Assembly: GCA_963746735.1 (NCBI GenBank)
Contig: CAVVCO010000012.1
Coordinates: 124,001-188,000 of the forward strand
DNA: 64,000 nucleotides
From: CAVSWT01 sp963746735
GTDB lineage: Bacteria; Bacteroidota; Ignavibacteria; Ignavibacteriales; Ignavibacteriaceae
Reading direction: 5' to 3'
Part shown: one piece after another, positions 30,204-39,561 of the stretch
Layout: each line of letters opens with the position of its first letter
Position numbering within the stretch: the stretch's first letter is position 1
Program-made: the position numbers and the translations under genes
Notes under the pieces: generated by a model
Databases searched by the model: none
The model's input: only the letters and a program-made list of their open reading frames with translations
What the model was told of the DNA's origin: nothing

Positions 30204-31544
30204 ATGAAAAACTGTAATTATAGAAAATATGTCATTTCGGGAATAATGATTGCAATGTTTTTATTTTTTTCAAATGAAAGCTGGGCAATCCCAAGTTTTG
30301 CACGACAAACAAATATGCCTTGCAGTTCATGTCATACAATTTTTCCAGAGTTAAATGCATTCGGCAGGCAGTTTAAGCTGAATGGATATACGCTGGTTGG
30401 AAGCGAATCGATACAGGTTAGTGATACAAATGATAATGTTAGTTTAAATCTTCTAAAAATTTCTCCTGTATCTTTAATGATTCAAGCAGCTTATACATAT
30501 AAGACAAAAGCACAACCAGAAACACAAAATAATAATTTATCACTGCCGCAGCAGTTAAGTTTATTTCTAGGTGGTGAAATCACCCCTCATATTGGAGGAT
30601 TTATCCAGGTTACTTACGATGATCAAGGGGCTGCCTTTGGAATGGATAATATGGATCTCAGGTATGCGAATCAAACAGAACTTGGATCTGAAAGTTTAAC
30701 ATATGGAGTTACCTTAAATAATAATCCGACTGTACAAGATATCTGGAATAGTACACCAGCATGGGGATTTCCTTATGCGTCTTCCTCCGTTACAGCATCC
30801 CCGATGGCTTCAACATTAATTGAAGATGGCTTAGGCCAAAATGTTGCAGGTATAGGTGCATATGCTTTATTTAATAATCTTGTTTACGGTGAACTTAGTG
30901 TATATAGATCTGCACAACAAGGCGGCGCCCATCCGCCGGATGGAACAAGTGCCGGGATTATCAAAGCATTAGCACCATATTGGCGAGTGGCGCTTCAAAA
31001 ACAGTTTAACGATCAATATGTGGAAATTGGTACGTTTGGTATGTCTACTGAAATGTATGGCCAGGGCATTTCAGGCTTGACCGATAAATATAATGATATT
31101 GGTTTTGATTTAAATTATGAAAAGCCTTTAGGTAACAACCAATTTACTGGACATGCAAGTTATATTCATGAAAAGAAAAATTTAGATGCAACATTTAATT
31201 CTGAGGGATCGTTAAATCAATCACTTAATCTAAATTCTTTTAAGGTAGTAGGAAATTATTATCTTCATCAGCAGATTGGTTTTTCATTAGGTTATTTTGC
31301 AGTTACTGGAGATGGAGATTTAGTTTTATATGCCCCTGAAGCAGTTGATGGGAGTGCTACCGGTTTACCTGACAGCAGGGGGTTTATAGCTGAGCTAAAC
31401 TATCTGCCCTGGTATAACACAAAATTTTCAATTCAATATGTAGATTATAATAAATTTAATGGTGCTGGAAACAATTATGATGGTGCAGGTAGAAATGCAT
31501 CAGATAACAATTCGTTATATCTGCTAGGCTGGCTTGCCTTTTAA
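30204..31544 (+). CDS. Fused monohaem cytochrome c-porin (Cyc2-like outer-membrane protein)
   Basis: 446 aa. After a signal peptide comes PSFARQTNMPCSSCHTIFPE followed by LNAFGRQFKLNGYTL, with one haem site at C40-x2-C43-H44. The rest has no further haem and alternates polar and aromatic residues in repeated strands, ending in LYLLGWLAF, a typical outer-membrane beta-barrel terminus with a final Phe. A short haem domain plus a roughly 16-strand barrel is the architecture of Cyc2, the outer-membrane iron oxidase. Related proteins in non-iron-oxidisers also exist, so the electron donor is unknown. Placed between a cytochrome c and the Rieske/cytochrome b genes, it could pass electrons across the outer membrane. 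Confidence 0.72.
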   Translation: MKNCNYRKYVISGIMIAMFLFFSNESWAIPSFARQTNMPCSSCHTIFPELNAFGRQFKLNGYTLVGSESIQVSDTNDNVSLNLLKISPVSLMIQAAYTYKTKAQPETQNNNLSLPQQLSLFLGGEITPHIGGFIQVTYDDQGAAFGMDNMDLRYANQTELGSESLTYGVTLNNNPTVQDIWNSTPAWGFPYASSSVTASPMASTLIEDGLGQNVAGIGAYALFNNLVYGELSVYRSAQQGGAHPPDGTSAGIIKALAPYWRVALQKQFNDQYVEIGTFGMSTEMYGQGISGLTDKYNDIGFDLNYEKPLGNNQFTGHASYIHEKKNLDATFNSEGSLNQSLNLNSFKVVGNYYLHQQIGFSLGYFAVTGDGDLVLYAPEAVDGSATGLPDSRGFIAELNYLPWYNTKFSIQYVDYNKFNGAGNNYDGAGRNASDNNSLYLLGWLAF

Positions 31545-31558
31545 AAATTAGATAATAG

Positions 31559-31587
31559 AGAAACCGTCTTTTAAGAAGGCGGTTTCT
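31559..31587 (+). terminator. Hairpin after the cytochrome-porin gene
   Basis: 12-bp stem AGAAACCGTCTT (31559-31570) / AAGGCGGTTTCT (31576-31587) with one G-T pair and a 5-nt loop. There is no strong T run, so it may attenuate or stabilise rather than fully terminate before the Rieske gene. Confidence 0.5.
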
Positions 31588-31658
31588 AATTACATTATAA
31601 ATATGAAATTATAAGAAAATCATTTTATGATTTGCTGTATCCAAAATCAGAGGTAGAA

Positions 31659-32183
31659 ATGGAAGAAAATAAAAATGATGATTTTACTGTTACCAGACGG
31701 AAATTTCTGAAGACAGCATCAGCATCGATAGCACTAATCTCATCAGGATTATTAGGAATTCCTTTCTTAAGTTCGATATTTAATCCAAGTTTGAAAAAAA
31801 GTACTTCATCATTTTCCAAAATAGGAGACTTAGAAAGTATTCAAAGCGGTAAGCCTGTGAATATTCCTTTTTTAACCAGTTCAAAAGATGCTTATTTGAA
31901 TGAAACTGAAATGCATAATATTTGGATTGTTAAAAATTCAAATGAAAACATTAATGCTTTTTCTCCGATTTGTCCGCATTTAGGATGCAGCTATAATTGG
32001 AACTCCTCATCTGATCATTTTGAATGCCCCTGCCATGGAAGTGTTTTTGATATAAAAGGGAAATTATTATCAGGCCCTTCTCCAAGAAACCTAGATACTC
32101 TTCCAATTAAGATTAAAGATGATGTCGTTTTTGTAGAGTGGCAGAAATTTCAGATTGGTACTGAAAAAAAAATAATTATATAA
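31659..32183 (+). CDS. Rieske [2Fe-2S] protein of a cytochrome bc complex
   Basis: 174 aa from the ATG at 31659 (preferred over an upstream TTG; AGAGGTAG precedes it). The N-terminus is a Tat-type signal anchor: TRRKFLKTASASIALISSGL. The Rieske cluster ligands are CPHLGC and CPCHGS, with the bridging-disulfide cysteines at the usual places, and SGPSPRNLDTLPI follows. This is the high-potential iron-sulfur subunit taking electrons from quinol. Only 10 bp precede the cytochrome b gene, forming the standard Rieske-b pair. Confidence 0.93.
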   Translation: MEENKNDDFTVTRRKFLKTASASIALISSGLLGIPFLSSIFNPSLKKSTSSFSKIGDLESIQSGKPVNIPFLTSSKDAYLNETEMHNIWIVKNSNENINAFSPICPHLGCSYNWNSSSDHFECPCHGSVFDIKGKLLSGPSPRNLDTLPIKIKDDVVFVEWQKFQIGTEKKIII

Positions 32184-32193
32184 GAGAATTTAA

Positions 32194-34092
32194 ATGGCAA
32201 ATCAAATCTGGAATTGGATTAATGAGCGTGTACCTGTTGATAAAATTTTAAAGTTAGGATTAGATGAAGATATCCCCGGCGGATCCAGATTTTCTTACGT
32301 TCTTGGCAGCGCAACTCTCCTTGTTTTATTTTTACAGGTTTTCACAGGAATATTAGAACTCTTTTATTATGTTCCCACAATTGATCATGCATATGATAGT
32401 TTAAACTATTTTCGTACAGAGGTTCCCTTCGGGTGGCTGATCCACGGCCTTCATTATTGGGGAGCCAATGCTTTTGTGGTCTTGGTAGGTTTGCACATGT
32501 TGAGAGTTTTTATTTGGGGAGCTTATAAAAAACCTAGAGAAATGACATGGCTTTTCGGTGTGATATTATTGTTATTCACAGTCGCCATGAGCTTTACTGG
32601 TGCAGCATTGCCGTGGGATCAACGTGGTTTTTGGGCAGCTAAAGTCGGTACTAATATAGGAGGAACTGTTCCGATAATTGGTCATTTCATTCAATTTTTA
32701 TTAAGGGGCGGCAGTGAAATGGGGCAGCTGACTCTATCCCGTTTCTTCATACTACATGCGGCAATATTTCCTGTGACCCTATTTTTATTTGTCGCACTTC
32801 ATATAATAGCATTCAGAAAATTTGGAAGCGTGGGGCCCTGGGAAAAGGAAAAACGAAATTCATTTTCTCCTTTCTGGCCGGACCAGGTTTTTAAGGATGT
32901 TCTCATTGCATTAATAATTATTTTAGCACTAGTTGCTCTTGCATCTTTTGTTCCGCCCCCGTTTGCCGGACCTGCGGATCCGATGGATAATACTTATGTG
33001 CCCAAACCTGAATGGAATTTTCTTTTTCTTTATCAGGCGTTAAAATTTTTGCCTGGCAATTGGGAAGTTATTGGTACAGTATTTATCCCTTCAGGATTAA
33101 TAATAATATTTCTGTTACTTCCTTTCTTTGATAAAAATCCTGAAAGAAATCCTTTTAAAAGAAAAATTGTTGTTCCCACAGGAATGATAATTGTGTTTGC
33201 AATATTTGTACTAACACTTTCAGGTTATTTTAGTAATGAACATAAATTAGACAAGAGCCCACCAGCAGCACCTAATGTTTACTCCCAATCTGTTAAGTTG
33301 GGTAAAAATTTATTTACTTCTCTTGGCTGTATCGGCTGTCATTCTGTTTTTGGAACCGGGGGCACTTTAGGCCCTGATTTAACAAATGAAGTTCAAAAAA
33401 ACAGATCGACTGATTGGCTTATTCAACAACTTCAGAATTCTAAATCGCATAACCCAAAATCCATTATGCCTCCTTTTGCTTTTTTATCTAAATCGCAATT
33501 ATCAGACTTAGTTTCTTTTTTAATTCATCCAGTTTCTGTTGGACTTCCAGGTGGAAGCGAATTAGGTTCAGAAGGATCCGAAAGTGGAGCTACTAATAAT
33601 ACCCAAACAGATTCAATTGAAAAATCCAAAATAGGTTTAGCTGCATACATAATGGGAAGCCCCGAACAAGGTGAAGTTATTTTTAATAAATTTTGCGTAT
33701 CCTGTCATGGTAGTAAGGGCAAGGGAGGAATAAAAAATGAAGGTTCGACGTCAGGCATGGTTCCAAAACTTAATCCGGTTTCAAAGGAATTATATAACGA
33801 TGATCCTGAGTTATTTTCACAAGGCATTGATAAATTTATTCAACATGGATCTATCCCCCAGGGAGATAATCCAGCTTTAAAAATGGAAGCTTATGGAGAT
33901 AAAAATCTTCTTACGCAGCAGCAGATTTCTGACATAGAAGCTTACATTTTAAAATTAAATAATGTTGAAAGAGGTATGCTTGTAAATCCGGGAATTCAAC
34001 CTATTAGATTTTTTGAAATATTTCTCGGGATTATATTAGTAACTTTTGTTTCATTATTATTCTTAAAATTGTATCCAAAGAGTAAAAAGTAA
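32194..34092 (+). CDS. Cytochrome b (full-length, b6-type spacing) fused to two cytochrome c domains
   Basis: 632 aa. Residues 1-350 are a complete cytochrome b with haem ligands H87/H101 and H188/H203; the 14-residue spacer in the second pair is b6-like. The quinol-site motif is PEWN (272-275) instead of the common PEWY. Two c-haem domains follow, CIGCH at 379-383 and CVSCH at 501-505, joined by a Gly/Ser-rich linker (about 453-470), and a C-terminal membrane helix at about 606-626. So the c1-equivalent is fused to cytochrome b, with a second haem. With the Rieske gene this makes a two-gene menaquinol:cytochrome c oxidoreductase. Confidence 0.92.
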   Translation: MANQIWNWINERVPVDKILKLGLDEDIPGGSRFSYVLGSATLLVLFLQVFTGILELFYYVPTIDHAYDSLNYFRTEVPFGWLIHGLHYWGANAFVVLVGLHMLRVFIWGAYKKPREMTWLFGVILLLFTVAMSFTGAALPWDQRGFWAAKVGTNIGGTVPIIGHFIQFLLRGGSEMGQLTLSRFFILHAAIFPVTLFLFVALHIIAFRKFGSVGPWEKEKRNSFSPFWPDQVFKDVLIALIIILALVALASFVPPPFAGPADPMDNTYVPKPEWNFLFLYQALKFLPGNWEVIGTVFIPSGLIIIFLLLPFFDKNPERNPFKRKIVVPTGMIIVFAIFVLTLSGYFSNEHKLDKSPPAAPNVYSQSVKLGKNLFTSLGCIGCHSVFGTGGTLGPDLTNEVQKNRSTDWLIQQLQNSKSHNPKSIMPPFAFLSKSQLSDLVSFLIHPVSVGLPGGSELGSEGSESGATNNTQTDSIEKSKIGLAAYIMGSPEQGEVIFNKFCVSCHGSKGKGGIKNEGSTSGMVPKLNPVSKELYNDDPELFSQGIDKFIQHGSIPQGDNPALKMEAYGDKNLLTQQQISDIEAYILKLNNVERGMLVNPGIQPIRFFEIFLGIILVTFVSLLFLKLYPKSKK

Positions 34093-34347
34093 ACTAGAAA
34101 ATATATTATAGACCTTGTCTCAAAGGAATTTATTAATAAATTCAATTTGGTTAATACAAAATTGTATAAATACTTTATTAGTTAGTTTTACTTATAAACT
34201 TAATATTGTGTTAAAAATGATTTGCTTCTAATTTGAGAATTTTATTGCTGGTATCGTTTAAAAATAATCCTTATTCCGCTTACACTTCATTCTATAACTA
34301 CATTGAGATTTTATAAATAAAATCTGCAATTAATAGTGCTGTCTATA

Positions 34348-35679
34348 TTAATTATATAAATTCCCAATTGCATTTAACAACGCAAATTGTTTAGTGAAAT
34401 AAGTGTATTGGGATTGAATGCTGTTGTTTAAAGCTTGCAAGTAATTATTATATGTCTGCTGCAAATCGATATAAGTAACTGCCCCAAGGTTATAACTTTC
34501 TTTTTTAATATTCCAGCTTTCTTTAGCCGATTGTAAGGCTTTTTGGGAAACATCTAACTGCAGTTTTGATGTTTGTAAATCGAGTAATGAGTTTTTCACA
34601 TCAGATTTAATTTGTCTTTCCAATTGCTTTAAATCTTCATTGCTATTCTGAAGGGATACATCCGCAGCTTCAGTTGAATATTCAGTATTAAAATTAGAAA
34701 ATATAGGTAGGCTCAATGTTAAACCAACATTATAAGTCTTTCGGTTGAATACTGAATTTAAATTTGTAGCCGCAGTAGAAAAACGGTAGTTCCCGCTTAA
34801 AGTTGGTAGATATCCCGAACGAGCAATTGTTAATTGATTTTCGCTGCTTTCAACAGCGTATTTTTGGCTGAGATAATCATTACGATGTGAAAGTGCGAAT
34901 TGTAAAAGCTGATCATAATCATCGTTTGTAAGGCTGGAATCATATTCACTTTTTGATGGAAGGCTAAAAGAGTAATCTTCGTTTATATCTAGAGAAAGAT
35001 ATTCTAAAAGAGAAATCTTTGCTTTTTCAAAATTATTTTTTGCCTGCAGATAAGAAAATTGGGAATTAGCTGTTTGTGCTTCTTGAGAATATACATCGGC
35101 TAAAGTAACCATTTTTAGTTTTTGCTTTTCATTAATTGCCTTTTGAAGCTCTTGATTGTATTTGAAATTTTCATCCTGGTATTTCAGCAATGAATCGTAA
35201 CTGATAATAGCGAAATAAAGATTAGCCGTTTGCAGAATAATATTTTGCTTTTGTCTTTCAAGATTTAATTTTGCTGATTCAAAATTATTTTTCTTCTGAT
35301 TTATATTAGCGATGTTAGACAGGCCATCAAACAAAGTTACATTTCCTCCGGCAGATAGGGAATAATTTCGGGTATCTGTTTGTGATGAAGGAAGGGTAGT
35401 CTCTCTTCCGAAAAAGTCTACCTGGGTTTCACCGCCTTTGTCACTAACCCTTTGCCAGCTCCACGATCCATTTAAATTTAAATTAGGCAGCAAATCTCCA
35501 TAAGCATTTTTAATAGCAGCAGAATTTGTTGCAAGGTTGTTTTGTGATTTAACTAAGTCAGTATTTTGGTGAAGAGCGATAGTGATTGCATCATTCAATG
35601 ATAATTGTTTTTGAGCATAATTGTTGGAATAAGATATTAAGGCACACAGCAGGAATGGAAAAATAAAACGCTTAATCAT
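34348..35679 (-). CDS. TolC-family outer-membrane efflux protein
   Basis: 443 aa with signal peptide (FIFPFLLCALISYSNNYAQ). Two OEP repeats form the long alpha-barrel coiled coils: LNDAITIALHQNTDLVKSQN at the start, and QLTIARSGYLPTLSGNYRFS midway beginning the second half. GAVTYIDLQQTYNNYLQALN near the end is a typical TolC helix. It is the outer-membrane channel for the adaptor/ATPase/permease encoded just upstream on the same strand. The export substrate is unknown. Confidence 0.92.
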   Translation of the reverse strand: MIKRFIFPFLLCALISYSNNYAQKQLSLNDAITIALHQNTDLVKSQNNLATNSAAIKNAYGDLLPNLNLNGSWSWQRVSDKGGETQVDFFGRETTLPSSQTDTRNYSLSAGGNVTLFDGLSNIANINQKKNNFESAKLNLERQKQNIILQTANLYFAIISYDSLLKYQDENFKYNQELQKAINEKQKLKMVTLADVYSQEAQTANSQFSYLQAKNNFEKAKISLLEYLSLDINEDYSFSLPSKSEYDSSLTNDDYDQLLQFALSHRNDYLSQKYAVESSENQLTIARSGYLPTLSGNYRFSTAATNLNSVFNRKTYNVGLTLSLPIFSNFNTEYSTEAADVSLQNSNEDLKQLERQIKSDVKNSLLDLQTSKLQLDVSQKALQSAKESWNIKKESYNLGAVTYIDLQQTYNNYLQALNNSIQSQYTYFTKQFALLNAIGNLYN

Positions 35680-35706
35680 TTTTGAACTCTCTGGATTTTT
35701 TCTATC

Positions 35707-36153
35707 TCAATTTGTAAATGAATTATTGTTAAATATGGGATCTACATATCTTTGAATTTCAAAATGTGTTTCAGACCTTATATTAAAATTTTCAAGTATA
35801 CTTTCCAGTTCAATAAAAACCCATTGCCTGGATAAATTATTTTTTAGTGCTGTTTTAGATAACCATTCAATCTGATCAACATTTAATATCCTATCTGACA
35901 AAGCTATTTTCATCCCGTCACGAATAAATATTTCAGCAAAATTACAATCCGAAAAAAGAGGCGGCTCTTCAATTATAAATTTATTCGCCAGATAATTTTT
36001 TATTGATTTATCAGCATACTCATAATTGAATCCTAAACTTTTTGCTATTCTTTTTAACATGTTGCATTCATTTTGGGTGAAATTTTTTTCTTTGCCAACA
36101 AGAATTAGTAAGCCCTTAAAAAAATTGCTTCTATCCAGGGGATTGATAATCAT
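35707..36153 (-). CDS. Unknown soluble protein, TerB-like helical
   Basis: 148 aa, no signal peptide, mostly alpha-helical. The N-terminal part has FFKGLLILVGKEKNFTQNEC and the middle IRDGMKIALSDRILNVDQIE. These resemble the two halves of a TerB-like domain, where an acidic residue near ALSDR would bind metal. It lies between the MacB-type permease and TolC genes, 27 bp before TolC, so it is probably part of the exporter operon. I do not know of a role for such a protein in efflux. Medium confidence in the gene, low in the function. Confidence 0.65.
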   Translation of the reverse strand: MIINPLDRSNFFKGLLILVGKEKNFTQNECNMLKRIAKSLGFNYEYADKSIKNYLANKFIIEEPPLFSDCNFAEIFIRDGMKIALSDRILNVDQIEWLSKTALKNNLSRQWVFIELESILENFNIRSETHFEIQRYVDPIFNNNSFTN

Positions 36154-36262
36154 AATATACTCCGCTTTTTGTGAATAATTAGATTTTATTATTTAGTCAA
36201 CAAAATAGTAGAGTAAATTCTATATAAGCTCTGAACAATTTATTCTAGAAAAAGCAGACACA

Positions 36263-37481
36263 TCATTCATATCTAAGTGCGTCTATGGGATTTAAATTTG
36301 CTGCCTTTCTTGCTGGATAAAAGCCAAAAAATATTCCGATCACACCGGCAAAACTTACAGCTATCATTATTATCTCAGGCCTAATAACAGCAAATTGACT
36401 TGTGTAATTGTTTAAAATATAAGTGATGCCGAATGACAATAAAATACCAATTAATCCACCTGCCAAACTGAGCACAATTGCTTCAGTTAAAAACTGAATT
36501 AATATATCGGATGTTCTTGCCCCAACTGATAGCCTGATGCCAATCTCTCTTGTTCTTTCGGTAACAGATACAAGCATGATATTCATAATTCCTATTCCGC
36601 CAACAATCAAAGAAACACCGGCAACCGATGCCAAAAGTACGGTTAATACTTTTGAAGTTGCGGTTGCCGCTTCTGTGATATCTGCCTGATTCCTTACTGT
36701 AAAGTCATCATCTTCTCCAGAATGAAGATGATGTGCTTCCCTCATAATTTTTGTCAACTCAACTTGCGCTTGTCCTATTTGCTGCAATGAAACTGCACTT
36801 GCCTGAATGTAATTTATATATCTTCCGCCCGTCAATCTATCAAGAACTGTTGTTGCAGGAGCAAAAATTACATCATCATTGTCATTCCCAAAGCCACCTT
36901 GACCTTTAGCTGACAGAACACCAATAACTCTAAAAGGAACATTTCTTATTCTGATTACTTGTCCTATTGGATCTTCATTGGGGAATAGCTGTTTAACTAC
37001 AGTTTGTCCTAATACAGCAACCTTCGATCTTGACAACATATCCTTATCGGTAAAGAAATCTCCCGATGCCAAAGGCCAGTTTCTAATTTCCAAATAGTTT
37101 GGGCTAACACCTTGAATTTGGGTGCTCCAGTTTCCATTTCCTCCGATTATTTGACCGCCCGACCGTACAATAGGAGAAACTGCCTTTAATTAATGTTGCT
37201 TCTTCTCGAATTTTGTCAACGTCTTCCATAGTAAATCTATTAAAGCTGCCCGCACCCATTCTTACACCTCGTTGATTCGTAGACCCAGGAAATATTATAA
37301 GCAAATTAGAGCCGAGTGCGGATATTTGCTGTTCAACTTGCATTTGAGCGCCATCGCCGATAGCAACCATTACAACAACTGCTGCAACTCCGATAATAAT
37401 TCCAAGTGCTGTAAGCAGGCTTCGCATCCTGGATTTCAAGATACTTTTACCAGCTACTTTTAAAATGTTTTTTATGTGCAT
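36263..37481 (-). CDS. MacB-type ABC transporter permease, interrupted by a +1 shift
   Basis: About 405 aa after repair. The N-terminus has the first membrane helix and MacB periplasmic core (SILKSRMRSLLTALGIIIGV, SALGSNLLIIFPGS). The C-terminal FtsX domain has three helices (VLTVLLASVAGVSLIVGGIG, MLVSVTERTREIGIRLSVGA) and ends PARKAANLNPIDALRYE. Reading stops after an extra G in AAAGGCAGTT (near 37187, minus strand). Removing it restores AVSPIVRSGGQIIGGNGNWS, which continues into the second frame. Partner of the ATPase 18 bp upstream. Confidence 0.9.
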
Positions 37482-37499
37482 CTTTTACCCTAAAACTTT

Positions 37500-38243
37500 T
37501 TAAATGACTTCTTCTTTTAGTTTCTCTAATTCTTCAGAAGCAATTAATCTATTTTTGATCTCTATATCTCTAATTATATGTCCATCTTTAAGTTCAACAA
37601 TTCGTTTTGCAAAATGGGCGAAGTCGCGTTCATGCGTTACAAGTATAATTGTAATTCCTTCATCATTTAATTTTTGAAAAAGATTAAAAACTTCAACTGA
37701 CATTTTGCTGTCTAAATTTCCGGTTGGTTCATCCGCTAAAATTAATGAAGGTTCATTTACAAGAGCTCTGGCTATTGCAACTCTCTGCTGCTGCCCGCCT
37801 GAAAGCTGATTAGGTTCATGTTCCAACCTGTCGCCCAGTCCAACACGCTCAAGAACTTCTATTGCTTTTTTCTTTGGGTCTTTTATACGATTCTGCCTGT
37901 CATACATTAAAGGCAATTCAACATTTTCAAGCGTAGATGTTCTTGCTAAAAGATTAAATCCTTGAAATACAAAACCAATTTTTTGATTTCTAATTTCAGC
38001 ATATTCATTTTTTGTTAACTTACTTGTATTTACTCCGTCAAGAAAATATTCTCCTGAAGTTGGTTTATCAAGGCATCCAATTAAATTCATTAATGTTGAT
38101 TTACCGGAACCAGAAGCACCCATAATTGCAACAAATTCACCTTCGCCAATCGTTAAATCAACAGCCTTTAAAGCATGTACTTCAATATCACCAATTAAGT
38201 AAGTTTTAGTTAAATCGTTTGTTTTAATAATATACTTAGTCAA
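37500..38243 (-). CDS. MacB/LolD-type ABC transporter ATPase
   Basis: Walker A GASGSGKST, the Q-loop in FVFQGFNLLARTSTLEN, signature LSGGQQQRVAIARAL, Walker B LILADEPTGNLDS and the switch His in ILVTHERDFAHFA are all intact. I chose the TTG at 38243 (247 aa, start MTKYIIKTNDLTKTY), two bases after the adaptor stop and behind GAGG. An ATG 24 bases upstream inside the adaptor gene is also possible. Energises the permease encoded next. Confidence 0.93.
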   Translation of the reverse strand: MTKYIIKTNDLTKTYLIGDIEVHALKAVDLTIGEGEFVAIMGASGSGKSTLMNLIGCLDKPTSGEYFLDGVNTSKLTKNEYAEIRNQKIGFVFQGFNLLARTSTLENVELPLMYDRQNRIKDPKKKAIEVLERVGLGDRLEHEPNQLSGGQQQRVAIARALVNEPSLILADEPTGNLDSKMSVEVFNLFQKLNDEGITIILVTHERDFAHFAKRIVELKDGHIIRDIEIKNRLIASEELEKLKEEVI

Positions 38244-38244
38244 A

Positions 38245-39531
38245 TTAAAATCCTCGTCCCATACCACGTGGGAAGTTTTGGTTTCTTACATTTGAAGTTC
38301 CGTTTTCATCAGCATTTTGCTGACCAGTAATTATTTTCATCCCTTCCTTTAAATCCCTACTTCGTACTACCTCTGTATTCTTACCATCAGTTAACCCCAA
38401 AACTGCTCTTGCCATTTGTAATTTACCATGTTCATCAACATACCAAATTCTGCCGAAGCTTCTGTTTTTAAAATTACTTGATCCTTGACCCGAGCCAAAA
38501 CTTTGTCCTGAATTTCCATTACGCATTGATCTAAATTTATTTCGTAAACTATCAGATGTAGCTCCATTTGCACTGCCATTTGCTTTCACATTTTCTTTTT
38601 CATATTCAGCTAAAGCTTCGGCTGGAGGTTGAAATCTTAAAGCAGAATTTGGAACCATTAAAACATCATTTTTTACTTCTACATAAAAATCCAAAGTTGC
38701 TGTCATACCAGGAAGTAATAAATTATCTTTATTGTCTGCATTTATTACTACTGTATAGTTAACAACATTTTGAACTACTTCAGAGTTTAATCGTATCTGA
38801 ACGACTTTTCCTGTAAATTCTTTGCTTGGATAAGCTTGAACAGAAAACTTTACTTCCTGCCCAACTTTAATTTGCCCAATATCGCTTTCGTCTACTGAAG
38901 CTAAAATTTGCATTTTGGACAGATTCTCTGCTATTTCAAATAAGGTTGGTGAAGAAAAACTTGCCGCAACAGTTTGTCCTTCTTCAACATTTTTATTTAT
39001 TATTTTTCCATTTATAGGGGAGTATATATAAGCATAGTTCAAATTGGTTTTTGCTCTTTCAAGTGACGTTTGTGCAGAATGATAGTCTGATAACGAAGAT
39101 TCCAAGCTTGTCTTTGAACTTATGTAATCTAATTCGGATAAAAATCCTTTGTCATACAATTCTTTGTTTCTATTATATTGCGCTAATGCCTGTTCGTACT
39201 GTGATTTTGTTTTTTCTAAATTTGATTTCGCATCCCTAACAGCCAAAGCAAGATTCGTTGTATCAAGAATTGCAAGCAACTGACCTTTTTTTACATCATA
39301 ATTAAAATCCACAAAAATCTTATCAAGTTTTCCGGAGACTTGTGTTCCAACATCTACAGTTTTTACTGCTTGCAATGTCCCAGTACTGGTAATAGTATTA
39401 CTAATGTCTCCTTTTTTTAACTCTGTAAAAGTGTACACAGGCGCTTTGTTGTCATCTTTAATAAATAAAAAATAAACTAATACAAGTAATCCGACTACAA
39501 TTAAACTGTAAATAATTACTTTCTTTTTCAT
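38245..39531 (-). CDS. HlyD/MacA-type periplasmic adaptor
   Basis: 428 aa. An N-terminal membrane anchor (VIIYSLIVVGLLVLVYFLF) is followed by a lipoyl-like domain (TGTLQAVKTVDVGTQVSGKL), a coiled-coil hairpin (about 95-165, KSQYEQALAQYNRNKEL), a return lipoyl strand (YIYSPINGKIINKNVEEGQT) and a beta-barrel. A Gly/Ser/Asn-rich insert sits near 325-370 before the last beta part, and the C-terminus is Gly/Arg-rich (NFPRGMGRGF). It bridges the inner-membrane ABC pump and TolC. First gene of the adaptor-ATPase-permease set. Confidence 0.92.
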   Translation of the reverse strand: MKKKVIIYSLIVVGLLVLVYFLFIKDDNKAPVYTFTELKKGDISNTITSTGTLQAVKTVDVGTQVSGKLDKIFVDFNYDVKKGQLLAILDTTNLALAVRDAKSNLEKTKSQYEQALAQYNRNKELYDKGFLSELDYISSKTSLESSLSDYHSAQTSLERAKTNLNYAYIYSPINGKIINKNVEEGQTVAASFSSPTLFEIAENLSKMQILASVDESDIGQIKVGQEVKFSVQAYPSKEFTGKVVQIRLNSEVVQNVVNYTVVINADNKDNLLLPGMTATLDFYVEVKNDVLMVPNSALRFQPPAEALAEYEKENVKANGSANGATSDSLRNKFRSMRNGNSGQSFGSGQGSSNFKNRSFGRIWYVDEHGKLQMARAVLGLTDGKNTEVVRSRDLKEGMKIITGQQNADENGTSNVRNQNFPRGMGRGF

Positions 39532-39561
39532 TGTTTTTCCGGTTATAAAATAAAAGAATTT

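Noticed and set aside
31559..31587. Strong transcription terminator splitting the respiratory cluster
   Set aside because: The hairpin is good but no T run follows, so I list it as a hairpin of uncertain strength rather than an operon boundary.
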